This document shows positions 44,795 through 55,540 of a stretch of DNA of 64,000 bases, in pieces. Positions within the stretch are counted from its first letter, which is position 1. Each line of letters opens with the position of its first letter. The notes beneath the pieces were generated by a model. That model was not told where the DNA came from, searched no databases, and was given only the letters and a program-made list of their open reading frames with translations. This stretch comes from Phanerochaete sordida (taxonomy: Eukaryota > Basidiomycota > Agaricomycetes > Polyporales > Phanerochaetaceae). The DNA lies in contig BPQB01000002.1 of the NCBI GenBank assembly GCA_019973155.2, positions 434,001 through 498,000 of the forward strand. The letters run 5' to 3'. The translations under genes and the position numbers were made by a program.

Positions 44795-45397
44795 ATGCCG
44801 ACCCGGTTCACGAAGACTCGCAAGCACCGCGGCCACGTCTCGGCCGGTCACGGTCGTGTCGGCAAGCACCGCAAGCATCCCGGAGGTCGTGGTCTCGCTG
44901 GTGGTCAGCACCACCACAGGTGCGTCTGCCCTGCAATCGCGGGCGAGCCCCCGTGCTAAATCGCCCGCACAGGACAAACTTCGATAAGTACCATCCTGGT
45001 TACTTCGGTAAGGTTGGTATGCGTCGGTACCACCTGCGCCAGAACACCCTCTGGCGTCCGATCATCAACGTGGACAAGCTCTGGACGCTTGTTCCGGCAG
45101 AGGAGAAGGCTGAGCTCAAGGAGGACTCCGAGGTCGTGCCCGTCATCGACACCCTCCACCACGGTTACGCGAAGGTCCTGGGCAACGGACAGTGCGTGAC
45201 ATGATTGTCGAATCTGGCCGTGTTACTAAAATTCGTGTTTTCAGGCTGCCCAAGCTCCCCTTCATCGTAAAAGCCCGTTTCGTCTCCAAGAAGGCTGAGT
45301 GCGTATCCAGAAGCTTCAGTGCAGAAAGATCTGGTCTAACCTATCTTACAGGGAGAAGATCAAGGAGGCCGGCGGTGTCGTTAAGCTCGTCGCGTAG
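44795..45397 (+). CDS. RPL28: 60S ribosomal protein L28 (uL15, L27a)
   Basis: Four exons: 44795-44919, 44973-45191, 45245-45298, 45352-45397; 147 aa (yeast about 149). A structural protein of the large cytosolic ribosomal subunit. The N-terminus [20 protein letters not shown] with [20 protein letters not shown] is the universal uL15 signature, and [16 protein letters not shown] and [15 protein letters not shown] follow. It ends [10 protein letters not shown]. The three coding introns are 50-55 nt with GT-AG ends. Strongly expressed ribosomal genes often carry a 5' UTR intron, and signals for one are present upstream. Confidence 0.95.
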
Positions 45398-46487
45398 TTT
45401 GCTTGCTTTCCCTGCTATCCATTCTTTCCTTCCTCTGGCACCATGACCCACCCACACATGCATATGACGACGGGGCCGTCTCACCTATGTAATCTATGCC
45501 GTCGTACCCACGACAACGACTTCGGCCTTCCGGCTTGCGCAACATGGACGACTGGTGCGGCTTGCACCGCTGTACATGACATCGTCTGCCGGCCGAAGGA
45601 GGCAGCTCCGTCGCTAGGTTGCCGTGGCGAACGAGGAGTTGGGCTGTACTCCGTGTATTTCTGTTTTGCTGTCTTGGGCAAGTTCTCTGCATATCAGCTC
45701 TGTCGTATGTCTGCCCGGTCTGCGAGCATCCTGGTCCTTTGGTGGACTGCTTCATGCCGCTGTGGTGTGACGCATGAAGATGCAGTACTCTCTCGGAACC
45801 TATATGGACCATTGGGAGGTTTGTGTCCACACCACCTGGACAGCTGAGACCACCAAGAACGGTCGCGTCCCGCCATCAGCGAGCTTCAGAGCAGATCATG
45901 CCCTAGGAGCTCGCGAACGGACATCCGCAGCGGGCCCTTGAAACAACAGAGACCGTGTGCAATTCTTGTGAGAGACTTGTCCCCAGTTCGCATTCGCGCG
46001 TGCTGCGCATAGCATCCCGGCCAGATGTGTATGCTGGCTGACAGTTTGCAAGGCAGAAGGGAGCAAGTCTACGCTGAACAAAAAGGAGAAAACATGCAGA
46101 ATAAATGTGCAATGCATTTTAGTTGGCGGTCGCCAGAGCGATTTGTTTGTCTGAGGCGATGGCGAGACGAAACAATTGTGGCGGAGGCGGGACGCCAGGC
46201 TCGGGCTTGCCGGCCGCCGGGCAGCTGCGCGCCAGAGTGGGAGTCCAAGCTACAAGGTTCCTCCTGCCCTCTCACCGTCCTTCACACACATTCAGCAGCC
46301 CCGTCCACATATCCCGCCTCTGCGAGGCTCTTGCATACCAGCGCGCTGCTTGGTGTACGTCCCTGCGGCTCGTGCCCTCACGGCGACCCCGCTGACTCCC
46401 CGCTCGCGCCGCACAGTCATTGGGGACCTGACCCGCAGAAGACCGGAAGCCCGCACAGAAGCCACCGACGCTCGACCACCGACCACC
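45398..46487. other. Intergenic region
   Basis: 3' flank of RPL28 and promoter of the RING E3 gene. A pyrimidine-rich, C-rich leader covers about 46255-46480. No gene or RNA is recognised. Confidence 0.4.
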
Positions 46488-48520
46488 ATGGCTGCCCCTG
46501 CCGACGCCGTCGCCATCAACATGGCCGACCTCACCATCTCTCCGTCGAGCGATGCAAACGCCTCTACTAAGAAGAAGCAGGATACCCTCTTTGGCCCCAA
46601 CATTGGCATCGTCGCCAAGGGCCCTGAATGGACAGAGATTCGTGAGAAGGCTATCGATGAGCTCACGCCTGAGATTGTGAGGGGATGGATCGCAAAGAGC
46701 AAGGAGGTGAGTGCTGAGCTCTCTTGGTGCTGCGCAATTCTATCTGCATGCTCGCGCGGATGACCACTGGTCGCACACCCCTTCGCTGCGGTGCTGCAAT
46801 CGCTCTGCCCCCAACCAATTACCTACATGTGCCCTTGCTCCGACCTACACTCGTGTACTACACGCACCAGACATTTAGTACGAGCGGCATCGGAAGCACA
46901 GTGGCTTACACAATCATTGAATACAGGCGAACCAGGCAACGACGACACTGCAGGCTCTGGTCAACCTGAAGCGGCCTTCCCTTCGCCTAACGCCGCTCGA
47001 GACCGACTCGTCGGAAGAAATAGAGCAAGTCGACGCACAACACCACCACGGCTTGGAATTCGAGTACGACTGCGATGCCCCGAAGTGCGCCATCTCTGTC
47101 AACATCCTTGTTTCGCCAGCCCATCATCTGGCCGACCGGTCTGTCGGCAATGCGCACTCGAAGATCCTTGTCTTCGAGACGGTCACCGACGGCGGCTTCG
47201 GTAAAACGCTGAAGCTCGAGGAGGGCGCCACGCTCGAGCTCGGCCGCTACGAGCATCAGCCGCATGTCAAGACGGTGTCTGCTACTTCCTCGCCTGACCT
47301 CGACGAGAAGAAGGCTGGCACCTCTGGTGTTGCAAGCGCGACCGCGTCGAACGCAGAGATCCCCACCTTGTCGGCCGATGATGGCGCGGAGGTCTCGAGT
47401 ACCCGCAAGAGCAAGCGGTTCACCTCTTTCCACTTCCGCAAGCGGACCCATGAGTCGCGCACCGTCGCAGGACCTGCTCTGGCTGTCGTCGATGTCGAGG
47501 CGAAGGAGAACGCGCACGAAGAGAAAGATGAATCTGGCCTCGGTGTTAAGGCCATGATCCGCCTCTCTGCACTCGATGAGAACGGGAAGCCGCTTGCATG
47601 CATCAACGAGCAGACGACCTACCTGCACATCGTCCGCTTTGGTGCTCCACCGCCCGCAGACGAGGAGGACAAGCGCCCCTGGGTTGTCAAGGTCGTCAAG
47701 CGAGAGGCCACGGTATGTTTGCCAAGCCGGTCGTAGAAAATACCTGACCTCTCGTGTGTAGATTGGCACGCACACGTTCCACTTGCACGAGATCTACGGC
47801 CTGTCCAGCGCGACTACCAACCCGACGGCACCCCAAGCAGCGGTCCCTACCACCTATCCGCCGACAGGCACGCCTTCTCTCCCGCAGGAAGACGAGCCGT
47901 CGTCCGAGTGCCTGCTCTGCCTGTCCGCACCGCGCGAAGTCGTCCTGCTGCCCTGCCGCCACCTCGTCGCGTGCCGCGACTGCGCCATTAACATGATCGA
48001 GTTCGGTGCTGGCGGACAGATCGTCCAGAACGACGCCGCACCGGCGGCCGACGGCGAGAATGCGGAGGGCGGAGAGGAGAACGCCGCTAACGCGGGCGAG
48101 CAGCCGGCTGATGGTGCCGCCGCTATGCCCACGCCTATCCCGACGGTCGTCCCGACCACCAACACCCGCCGCAAGCGCAAGGCCAAGGGATGGTTCTGCC
48201 CTGTCTGCAGGCAACGTAAGTTATCGCCTCTCTCTCCTGCGAATACCTTACTCACTAGCCCTTAAGCGTACACCTCCTGTCTGCGGATCACGACCACCCC
48301 GCCTGCCAAGGACACGGCCTCGGAGAACGACCAGCATGAGTCGGCTGATATTGCCGACCACCCGCTTGCGCCTGCTTCTCCCACTCAGCCGACCAGTCCC
48401 ACTTCGCGCGGTGGCGTCCTGTCGTCGCTTGGACGTCCCGGGTTCCTCAGGACCCTGACTTCTCGGCAGCCGCAGCCTGACCTCGAGCGCGGCCAGCCTG
48501 CCGCCACCGCTGCGGCTTAG
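46488..48520 (+). CDS. RING-type E3 ubiquitin ligase, mahogunin (MGRN1)/LOG2-like
   Basis: Four exons: 46488-46706, 46927-47712, 47762-48215, 48267-48520; 570 aa. Its domain order matches the MGRN1/RNF157/LOG2 ligases: a beta-rich substrate-binding region (NQATTTLQALVNLKRPSLRL, LEFEYDCDAPKCAISV, then GTHTFHLHEIYGL) followed by a C-terminal RING. The RING starts C385-LL-C388, then PCRH around 399-402, C406-RD-C409, and after a 71-residue acidic and Pro/Thr-rich insert ends C481-PV-C484. In the animal and plant proteins the C-C gap is about 13. Downstream is a Ser/Pro-rich tail. Likely cytosolic or membrane-associated. Intron 1 (220 nt) is longer than average. The start is MAAPADAVAINM, after a C-rich leader. 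Confidence 0.85.
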
Positions 48521-49139
48521 ACGGCTACTAGCCCGGCCTTTTCTATCCGACCGGATACTTGCTGCTGCTTCTCTTTGCATGCTCGACTGATGACTGTTGT
48601 ACTAATTGCTACGATCTGGAAAGGAGGTGGATGTGTTGTACATGTTAGCCGGTGTTGTGTGTTTCTTTATCTTGTATATCTGTGCATCTCTTGCTCGGCA
48701 GACTTGTCCTATGCTTCTGGCTGTTGTAGTATATCAACTCAGCGTACTATGGAAACTGTCTCTGCTTCCCCAGCTACGTCTACCTGCTACGCTGATGACC
48801 CTGAGCCACGCAAACCCGCTCCCCCACACCTGGTGCCTTCCCGCATGCATGGAACGCGTCCGACGTGCCTGGCAGGGGCTTTCACACAGCGGCCGAGGTT
48901 GTGTGTCTCTGTGTGAGTACGATCACAGGCATGCGGCGCGCGCGATAAGATAAGATGGACGCTTTGTGCCTGTGCGCGCCTAGATCAAAGCGCAGCCTGA
49001 GCGACCGCCGCCCCCGCACGCCCGGGGACTCTTCCGCCATCTCCACGTACCCTCTCGACCGGACCCTCGCGTCCATTTCCATGATACCGTAGAGACCCAC
49101 TCACAATACCTGGACTGTACATAACGCCTTCCGCACAAG
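48521..49139. other. Intergenic region
   Basis: T-rich 3' flank of the RING gene up to about 48740, then the promoter of the SNARE gene. GATAAGATAAG at about 48943-48953 holds two GATA motifs. No gene is supported. Confidence 0.4.
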
Positions 49140-50227
49140 ATGTCGACGGACCCGTACCACGCGGTGCAGCAGGAGATCCAGAGCTCGCTCCAGACGGCCG
49201 CGACGCTGCGCGCGTCGTACCTGCGCATCCGGAGCACCGCGCGAGACGAGAGCGAGGAGCTTGTCTGGGCTCGGAATGAGGTGCGTGCCTGAAGCTTGCT
49301 TCAAGTCGGGGCGGATACTGAAGCGTGGCGGCAGCTCAAAGCGACCCTGGCCGCGCTGGAAGCAGACCTGGAAGACCTGGAGGAAAGCGTCAAGTGAGTG
49401 TCCGGGTTAGTTTCGCACCTACCATGCCGTCGCGACTGTCAATTCCGCAGGAGCTGACTGTGTCCTCAGGATTGTCGAGGACACAGGCGCACGGATGTTC
49501 GGCCTCGAAGAAGCAGAGGTCATGGAGAGGAGACGATACGTGGGCTTCGTCCGGAAGGAGATTGACGTGCGTGCCCGCGCTTTCCCTACCCGCCCGCCCG
49601 CCATTCTGACAAGCGGGCCCCGCAAGGTTAGAACATGCGCGCCGAGGTCGAGTCCGAGTTCGGGGCGCGCTCGCGCCCGCTGTCGCGCACGGGCATGCCC
49701 AGCGCGCCGTCGGCGGGACCGCTCGGCAATGATACTGCACCCGAGGATGATCAGGCCGAGTGGGCGCGACAGGAGCAGCAGGTGCGCGCGGCGGTCCATG
49801 TGAGACGCGCCCCCGCGGAAGCTGATGCGCCCGGCTGCTGTAGATGATCATCCGCGACCAGGACCGCACGATCGAGTCCATCGGGGTGACCCTGAACACG
49901 CTACACGAGCAGGCGGGGCTCATGGGCCAGGAGGTCCTGGAGCATAATGAGTGAGTCGTGAGGCTCGCGGTCCATGTCTGCGCCCGAATAACATGGGAAC
50001 AGGATGCTCGACGACCTCGAGCGTGGTGTCGACCGAACAGATTCCAAACTCAGCGACGCTATGCGAAGAATGAAGAAATTCATCCGACAGACGGAAGGTC
50101 AGCGCCCAGTTTGATTTGCAGCACTTCTGATCGACTGACACTTTCCACAGAGACAAAATCGGGCTGGTGTATCGTTATCCTCATAATAGTTCTTATGGCC
50201 TTGCTTCTCGCCGTCATCTTGGTATGA
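49140..50227 (+). CDS. TLG1: Qc-SNARE Tlg1 (syntaxin-6/10 family)
   Basis: Seven exons: 49140-49280, 49335-49393, 49470-49566, 49632-49781, 49844-49950, 50003-50097, 50151-50227; 241 aa. A tail-anchored SNARE that drives fusion at the trans-Golgi network and endosomes. The N-terminal helical domain (DPYHAVQQEIQSSL, LKATLAALEADLEDLEESV, VMERRRYVGFVRKEI) matches the syntaxin-6 N-domain. The SNARE helix runs about 150-212 with the central glutamine at about Q178 (LMGQEV) and ends before a C-terminal anchor (WCIVILIIVLMALLLAVIL, about 219-241). The linker 105-148 is Ser/Pro-rich. All introns are GT-AG and the final length agrees with the family. Confidence 0.9.
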
Positions 50228-50444
50228 CCGGCTTCCTCTTAGATTCATGCCGGTGCGGACCCGCCTTACATGCGGGCTCTGCTCTGGTATAGAAGACGGG
50301 CCAGCTCTCCTTCTCTCCGGACTTTGGCGCAGAGTACTCTCATTGCTATCTGCGACCGAGAGGTCGTATAATCTACAACTATTCGCGGAAGAATGATACC
50401 ATATTTTTCGGACCCCCTGCGCATGTCCGAGCTGCAAAGCGCGC

Positions 50445-51639
50445 TCATCCCTGCCAGACGGCGGGGCCGGCTGCGACCACAAGGTGAGTCGCTCTCCATG
50501 CTGCATACAGGCACACCACTTACGAGCCGGGTAGCCGGTGAAGTTCGAGGGCACATCGTAAATGTTGATGAGGATGCCGGGCTCGTACTGTCGTCGCCGA
50601 TGTGAGCCGCGATTTCAGAGGTGAGGAACGAGCGACGTACACCGGTGTAAACACCCGGAATGGAGACAAGCGGACCTGGGGTGCCGCTGCCGCCATTCTC
50701 GACGTTGATCTGCGCGCAGCCGATGTAGAACTGCGCGCCACCGTACGTCGACGCGACGTGGAGAGCGATCTATCCGGGACATGTCAGCAGCTAGACATCG
50801 CCATGGACGGCCACGAGGCAATGCACCTGCTCCACGCGAAGAAGGTACTGGCCGCTGGGAAGGCTCTTCGGGATCGTGAAGGTGACTTCCTGCTGGGCTG
50901 CATGCGTAGAAAATGTAAGTAAAGATTTTCAAACTCATGCTCGATTGGGCTGCTGACTGGTGTCGAAGACGAGCTGGCCGTTCGTGAACTGCGGCTTCTC
51001 CTCGTAGATTTTGAACCAGGTCTGGCCGGTGGCGGCGTCAGGCGAGTTCGCCGCCGGAGATGCGGGCGACATCATGACGTCGAGGTACTGCCACGCGAGT
51101 CAGCGGGTTTACAGACGAGCAGTCGGATGGGACGACGTACGCCTGGGTGGTAGAGTGCGTTGTTCTGGAAGCAAGGTAAGCGTGCATACTATCTGGCTGG
51201 ACAGATGGAACTTACGGCTGTAAAAGACTGTCAGCGTGCTGGTCAATAGTGAGCGGAGAAGGCATGCTACGCACCCTTGAAACCAACGGTGTCGCCCGCA
51301 GAGACCGTCGACGTCGACGTCTGACCAGGCGTGGTCTGCATGTCAAGCTCGTAGCAGCGGAACTCGGGGCTGGTGACGTCGGTGATCTGTGCCCCAGGTC
51401 AACGTCGCAAGACAGGCGTGAGCACCAAGGTACGCACAGGGCCGTTGCTGAGATAGTTCTCAGTCTCGCGGATAAATTGCCAGTCGGCGCTGACTGTGCC
51501 GTCGGGCTGGATGAAGTCGGGGAAGGTGTCTGCGGCAATGTTATTCGTGTATGTTAACTTTGCCGGCGGCGGGTCACTCACAGTGGCCCAGGACGTAGGG
51601 CGCAGAGGCGACAGCGAGAACGGCGAAGAAGGTCTTCAT
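50445..51639 (-). CDS. AA9 lytic polysaccharide monooxygenase, copy 1
   Basis: Ten exons from high to low: 51582-51639, 51438-51529, 51275-51386, 51216-51217, 51141-51164, 50958-51087, 50827-50897, 50641-50769, 50524-50587, 50445-50470; 235 aa. A secreted copper enzyme that cleaves cellulose or hemicellulose oxidatively. The signal peptide (1-18, ending VLG) leaves His19 as the mature N-terminus (HYTFPDF), one half of the copper histidine brace; the other is H94 in LYHPG, with Q176 and axial Y178 in [10 protein letters not shown]. It ends GPAVWQG with no CBM1. Exon 4 is 2 nt long (CC); it completes an Ala codon and is required for the frame. A TATAAGAG lies about 80 nt upstream on the coding strand. 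First gene of three in tandem. Confidence 0.92.
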
Positions 51640-52674
51640 CGTTGAGACTGTGTTGAGCAGGGTGGTGCTGGTGCTGGACCTTGGCGGTGCCGACTGACAA
51701 CCCCTTGCCCCCATCTCTCTTATAGTCTCGTCCGGCAGCCTCTCATTCGCCTGCATGCCGATGGTGTGACGACGCGCACCAAACCCACTGACGCTGCCAC
51801 GCCAGTGTCCATGTCAAAATTTCCGAACATACGAACGGCCAAAAATAAGCACTCCACAAGCACGACGCACGCCGTCTGTGCGCCGCATCCGGCATGCGCG
51901 AGCTCCCAACGTCAGCGCGTCCCGTGCCGCGGGGGCGCGCCTGGGGCATAGAGACGACGGATCGTCGGAGAAGCGAGAAGCGCGTCTGCATCCGAGCTTG
52001 GCCCGTGCTCGCCCCCGCCTGCCTATCTGATAAGTGCGTGCCGCGGCCTCCGGAGGAGATAGAAGCGTGAGCGACGGCGCGGAGGCCAGGGTGTCGGGGA
52101 AAGTGGCTTTGTGTTGCGCCGAACATGATCCCAATCCGGCTGCTGGAGGTTGCTAGCAGTCGCCAATAGCGTGTGTACGCCATGGCGCAGCGGCATTGGC
52201 ACTGACTAAATGGCCCGGTGCAGCTATCAAGTGACTGGCTATTGTCGTAGTACGGTACGAGCATGGCATATGAGCCATAAGCTACGATCAGAAAATAGAC
52301 GGCAGAGCCGCACCATTTGCGCCGGGGGGACGCCTGAGCAACTGCTGGTATCGACACAAGAACATGGCAGGTACTCCGCGGGCCAGTCGAACGCACCCCA
52401 TTTCAGGTAATACAGTCCGAGAACGCGTTCATATACAAAGGGCAGAACGCCAACGACAAGCTAGCGGCGAGACCCAAGCTTTTAGACGCGGCTGGACGGT
52501 GACATCGCCAGCTCTATTGGTTCAGTGTTTCCGACCAGGCATCATAGCAGGCGTCACTGTCGTCACTCGAAATGCTGGGAGAACAGACTGCAAGTGCACA
52601 TTGTATTTGGGACTGACCCAATGCGCGTGAATATACATGACGGTTGCGTGCTAATTCTTCTACCTTCAATACGC
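51640..52674. promoter_or_regulatory. Intergenic region between AA9 copies 1 and 2
   Basis: It holds the copy 1 promoter, including CTATAAGAG on the minus strand at about 51717-51725, the same TATA context as copy 2. The remainder has small open frames without any recognisable domain. Confidence 0.45.
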
Positions 52675-53934
52675 TCATCCGTGCCAGACCGCAGGGCCCG
52701 CTGCAGACCGCGCAGCAACACTGATCAGTCACACCCTTCAAAATAATCAGATACCAGCATGACTCACGCGACGGGTACTGGTAGGTGGATGGCACAGTGT
52801 AGATGTTCAGCATGATGCCGGGCTCGCGCTGTCGTCGCGTCAGCCCCCGCCTTGAGAAGACAACCGAAGCAGACGTACGCCAGTGTAGACACCGGGGATC
52901 GAGACCAACGGGCCCGGGGTGCCGCTTCCGCCGTTGACGACGTTCACCTGCGCGCACGACAGGTAGAACTGGGCGCCCTGGAAGGTGCTCGCCGCGTGCA
53001 GCGCGATCTGCGTGGCAATATGAAATCAACGACGGCAAGCCGGGAAGCGCAGGGGACAGGCGCACATGCTCGACACGGATGAGGTACTGGCCGCTCGGCA
53101 GCGACTTGGGGATCGTGAACGTGAAGCTCTGGAGGTCTGCGCACCGCGTCAGCGTTCCGACCGGTGCGGCAGGCGGAAGGGTACGGGGACGCACTCTCGG
53201 AGGGGAAGGTGAGCTGGCCGTTCTGCATGACGGGCGGCATCTCGAAGACCTTGAACCACGTCGGGCCCGTGCCGGCTTGCGTCGAGTTGGCGTAGGGCAC
53301 GGCGCTGGACATGTAGATGTCGAAGTACTGCGGGCGCGTCAGCGAAGTGCGATGCGAGGGAAGTGGGTAGACGTACGCCGGGGTGGTAGACGGCTTGGTT
53401 CTGCGTGATGAAGACGGTCAGTATACAGATCGCATTTACACTTGATGTTGAAGGCAAGACGTACCGCTGCAAGAAATACAGTGTCAGCTTATAACGAAAA
53501 AAGCTATCATTTCTACATACCCTTGAAGCCGACCGACTGGCCTGCCGAGACGGTGTAGGTAGCAGTCTGGCCCGCGGTGTTCGCAAGGTCGAGCTCGTAG
53601 CAGCGGAACTCGGGATCAGTGACGTCCGTCACCTGGCAGACGGGTCAGCTGCCATTTAGCGAGGACAGAAATCTGACGACATACGGGACCATTAGAGTAA
53701 TGGTTGGCAGTCTCTCGGATATAGACCCAGTCCTGCTGAGGGTGAGCACACTCTGATGCGATGGTACGGACATAAGCTCGTACCCCAGTTGCCGCGCCGT
53801 TCACAATGAAGTCAGGGAAAGTGTCTAGATCATCCTTAGCAGCCCATTTCGTTGATATGAGCTCATAATTACTTACAATGCGCAGCGACGAGCGGCGCGA
53901 GTACACCGGCGACCGCGACAAGGAAGCCTTTCAT
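52675..53934 (-). CDS. AA9 lytic polysaccharide monooxygenase, copy 2
   Basis: Eleven exons from high to low: 53877-53934, 53784-53824, 53685-53735, 53521-53632, 53465-53466, 53377-53400, 53195-53327, 53066-53136, 52879-53007, 52768-52828, 52675-52700; 235 aa. Secreted copper-dependent polysaccharide oxidase, as copy 1. Signal peptide 1-18, then His19 (HYTFPDF); second copper His H94 (VYHPG); Q177 and Y179 in [10 protein letters not shown]. The C-terminus is GPAVWHG, with no cellulose-binding module. It has an extra intron after [12 protein letters not shown] that copies 1 and 3 lack. Exon 5 is a 2-nt micro-exon (CG) at the same place as in copy 1, again completing Ala in GFKAN. CTATAAGAG lies about 60 nt upstream on the coding strand. 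Confidence 0.92.
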
Positions 53935-54740
53935 CTCGAGAAATCGCTAGGGTGTGCTGGGGTTGAAGAGACAAACGAAAGTCCTACTTGGCTCTTATAG
54001 TCACCAACCGGCATTTTGTTGTCGTTTCAGCCCCGGTGCGCCCTGGCGAAGTGCCTTAGCGTGTGGACGACTCGCATGCTCTGCTGACTTCGCGCATAGA
54101 ACAGGCGTTATCTTGGCGTTGATGGAAGGCGGGGCAAAATGTCTCCAGAACGTGCCGCCTGCGCGCCCGTCCGAGGACAAACGCGCTATCTGCTGGATGT
54201 CGTCACCGACGAGCCTCCCTGGGTGTGCGCGCACGGCCCGGACGCAAAGCGCGGGGCCCCGCACCTCCGAGGAAGAACCATGCTTAAATTATCTCGGTAG
54301 AAGAGAAGGGCACGGAGCCTGCACAGAAGCGTGTCAGCCCCTCACCGACGGTCGCGAACGCGGCTAAACTCGAGTGGTGCGTACCGAAAATATGCCTGCG
54401 GCGCTGGGGAGACATGTTTCCTCGGAATCTGGGCTGCCCCAGGTTACCCCGCAGCGGATGATCCTGCGGGGTGGAAGGTGTAAGGCAAGCTTCTGATATT
54501 CAAAGTCGTTTTGCCCCATGAGGCTGCAGAAGAGGTCGCATTTCAGACGAGATGGACGCGGAAAGCAAGTGGCGGTTGCTCGGTTTGAATGTGGCGCGCG
54601 TGACCAAGCGCGCAGCGCCAAACAAATATAAGCAAATGCCGTGCCGCGACTAAAGCCTCGTCTGCCAGCCTGCTCCTACGAGGGAAGGGTTCAAAATCAC
54701 GCACGATATACATACTTAATCTGTGCGTGCTAGTTTGACT
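53935..54740. promoter_or_regulatory. Upstream region of AA9 copy 2
   Basis: Promoter of AA9 copy 2 (TATA-like CTATAAGAG at about 53992-54000, minus strand) and anonymous GC-rich DNA. No gene is seen up to the repeat array. Confidence 0.4.
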
Positions 54741-54756
54741 TTAATTGTCCTCGGCA

Positions 54757-55540
54757 GAAAGCCGGGGATTGAACCCGAGGTGATAGTCAAAATTGAACCC
54801 AAAAGATCCAAGAAAGCCAGCCGGGGATTGAACCTGGAAGGATAGGCATCTCCCATGTTCCGGGTTCAGTCTCCGGCTGAGGTATCGAGGACAGACAGAG
54901 CTGGGGATTGACCCCAGTAGTATGAACGTAACTAGACCGTAAGATAGACAGAAGAGACAGCCGGGGATCGAACCCAGAATTAGACATCTCACCCAGGCTT
55001 CAGCAGCACAACGTCCCGGGTTCATTCCCCGGCTGAAGTATCGAGTACAGACAAACCCGTGGATTAAACCTGAAATGATAGATATCTCGCTGGGTAACAC
55101 AAGCAAAAGGTCTCGGGTTCAATCCCCGGCCGGCTGAGACGTCGAGTAAGACTCGAAGCCACTTCAGGTGCCGGTGAAAGTTGAACCAGGCCAGTGATAG
55201 CTACATTAGGGCGTTTCACGGTAGCGTTTTTGGACGGCTTTTTGGAGACGTTTTTGGGCGTGTTTTTGATGACCGCGGGAGCGGCCCCAAAAACGTTTTC
55301 CGGCCAAAAACGCTCCGAGTCAAAACGCCTCGAGAGGCGTTTTGCAAACCTTTTTGGGAGCCTTTTTGAGCTGTCCCTTTTTCTGAGCTCTGGGAGCGTG
55401 GGCTGAACCTACGGAGTCGTTTTGACCTCCCGGGAAGGGTTCAAAAAGGGCTCAAAAAGGCTCTCAAAAAGGCTCTCAAAAACGCGTCAAAAAGGCTACC
55501 GTGAAACACCCTATTTTCCGGGTTCAACACCCGGCTGTCA
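54757..55540. repeat. tRNA-Pro-like inverted-pair repeat array
   Basis: Six imperfect units follow one another. Each unit has a left arm like GCCGGGGATTGAACC and a right arm like GGTTCAATCCCCGGC, its reverse complement, with 30-60 nt between, often containing GATAG-CATCTC, and TATCGAG-ACAGAC between units. Left arms: 54761, 54819, 54898, 54958, 55055, 55170. Right arms: 54860, 55015, 55112, 55518; units 1 and 3 lack a clear right arm. The right arm is the T arm (box B) of tRNA-Pro; compare CCCGGGTTCAATCCCCGGC in the real gene at 57608-57697. Units 4 and 5 also keep anticodon-arm-like text (ATCTCGCTGGGT...AAAAGGTC). The last unit is split by the element at 55209-55511. Confidence 0.75.
55209..55511. 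mobile_element. MITE-like element with ~24-bp terminal inverted repeats
   Basis: A 303-bp element with no coding capacity. The left end GGGCGTTTCACGGTAGCGTT continues TTTG; the reverse complement of the right end reads GGGTGTTTCACGGTAGCCTT then TTTG, 22 of 24 positions equal. It is flanked by TA on both sides (55207-55208, 55512-55513), a likely target duplication. The interior is full of short TTTTTGG / CCAAAAA and CTCAAAAAGG words in opposing orientation, so the whole may fold into a hairpin. It interrupts one unit of the tRNA-like array. TA duplication fits the Tc1/mariner superfamily, but this is inference. Confidence 0.75.

Noticed and set aside
54757..55540. CRISPR-like array
   Set aside because: The repeats are inverted pairs of unequal spacing with diverged arms, in a eukaryotic genome; they match tRNA T arms instead.
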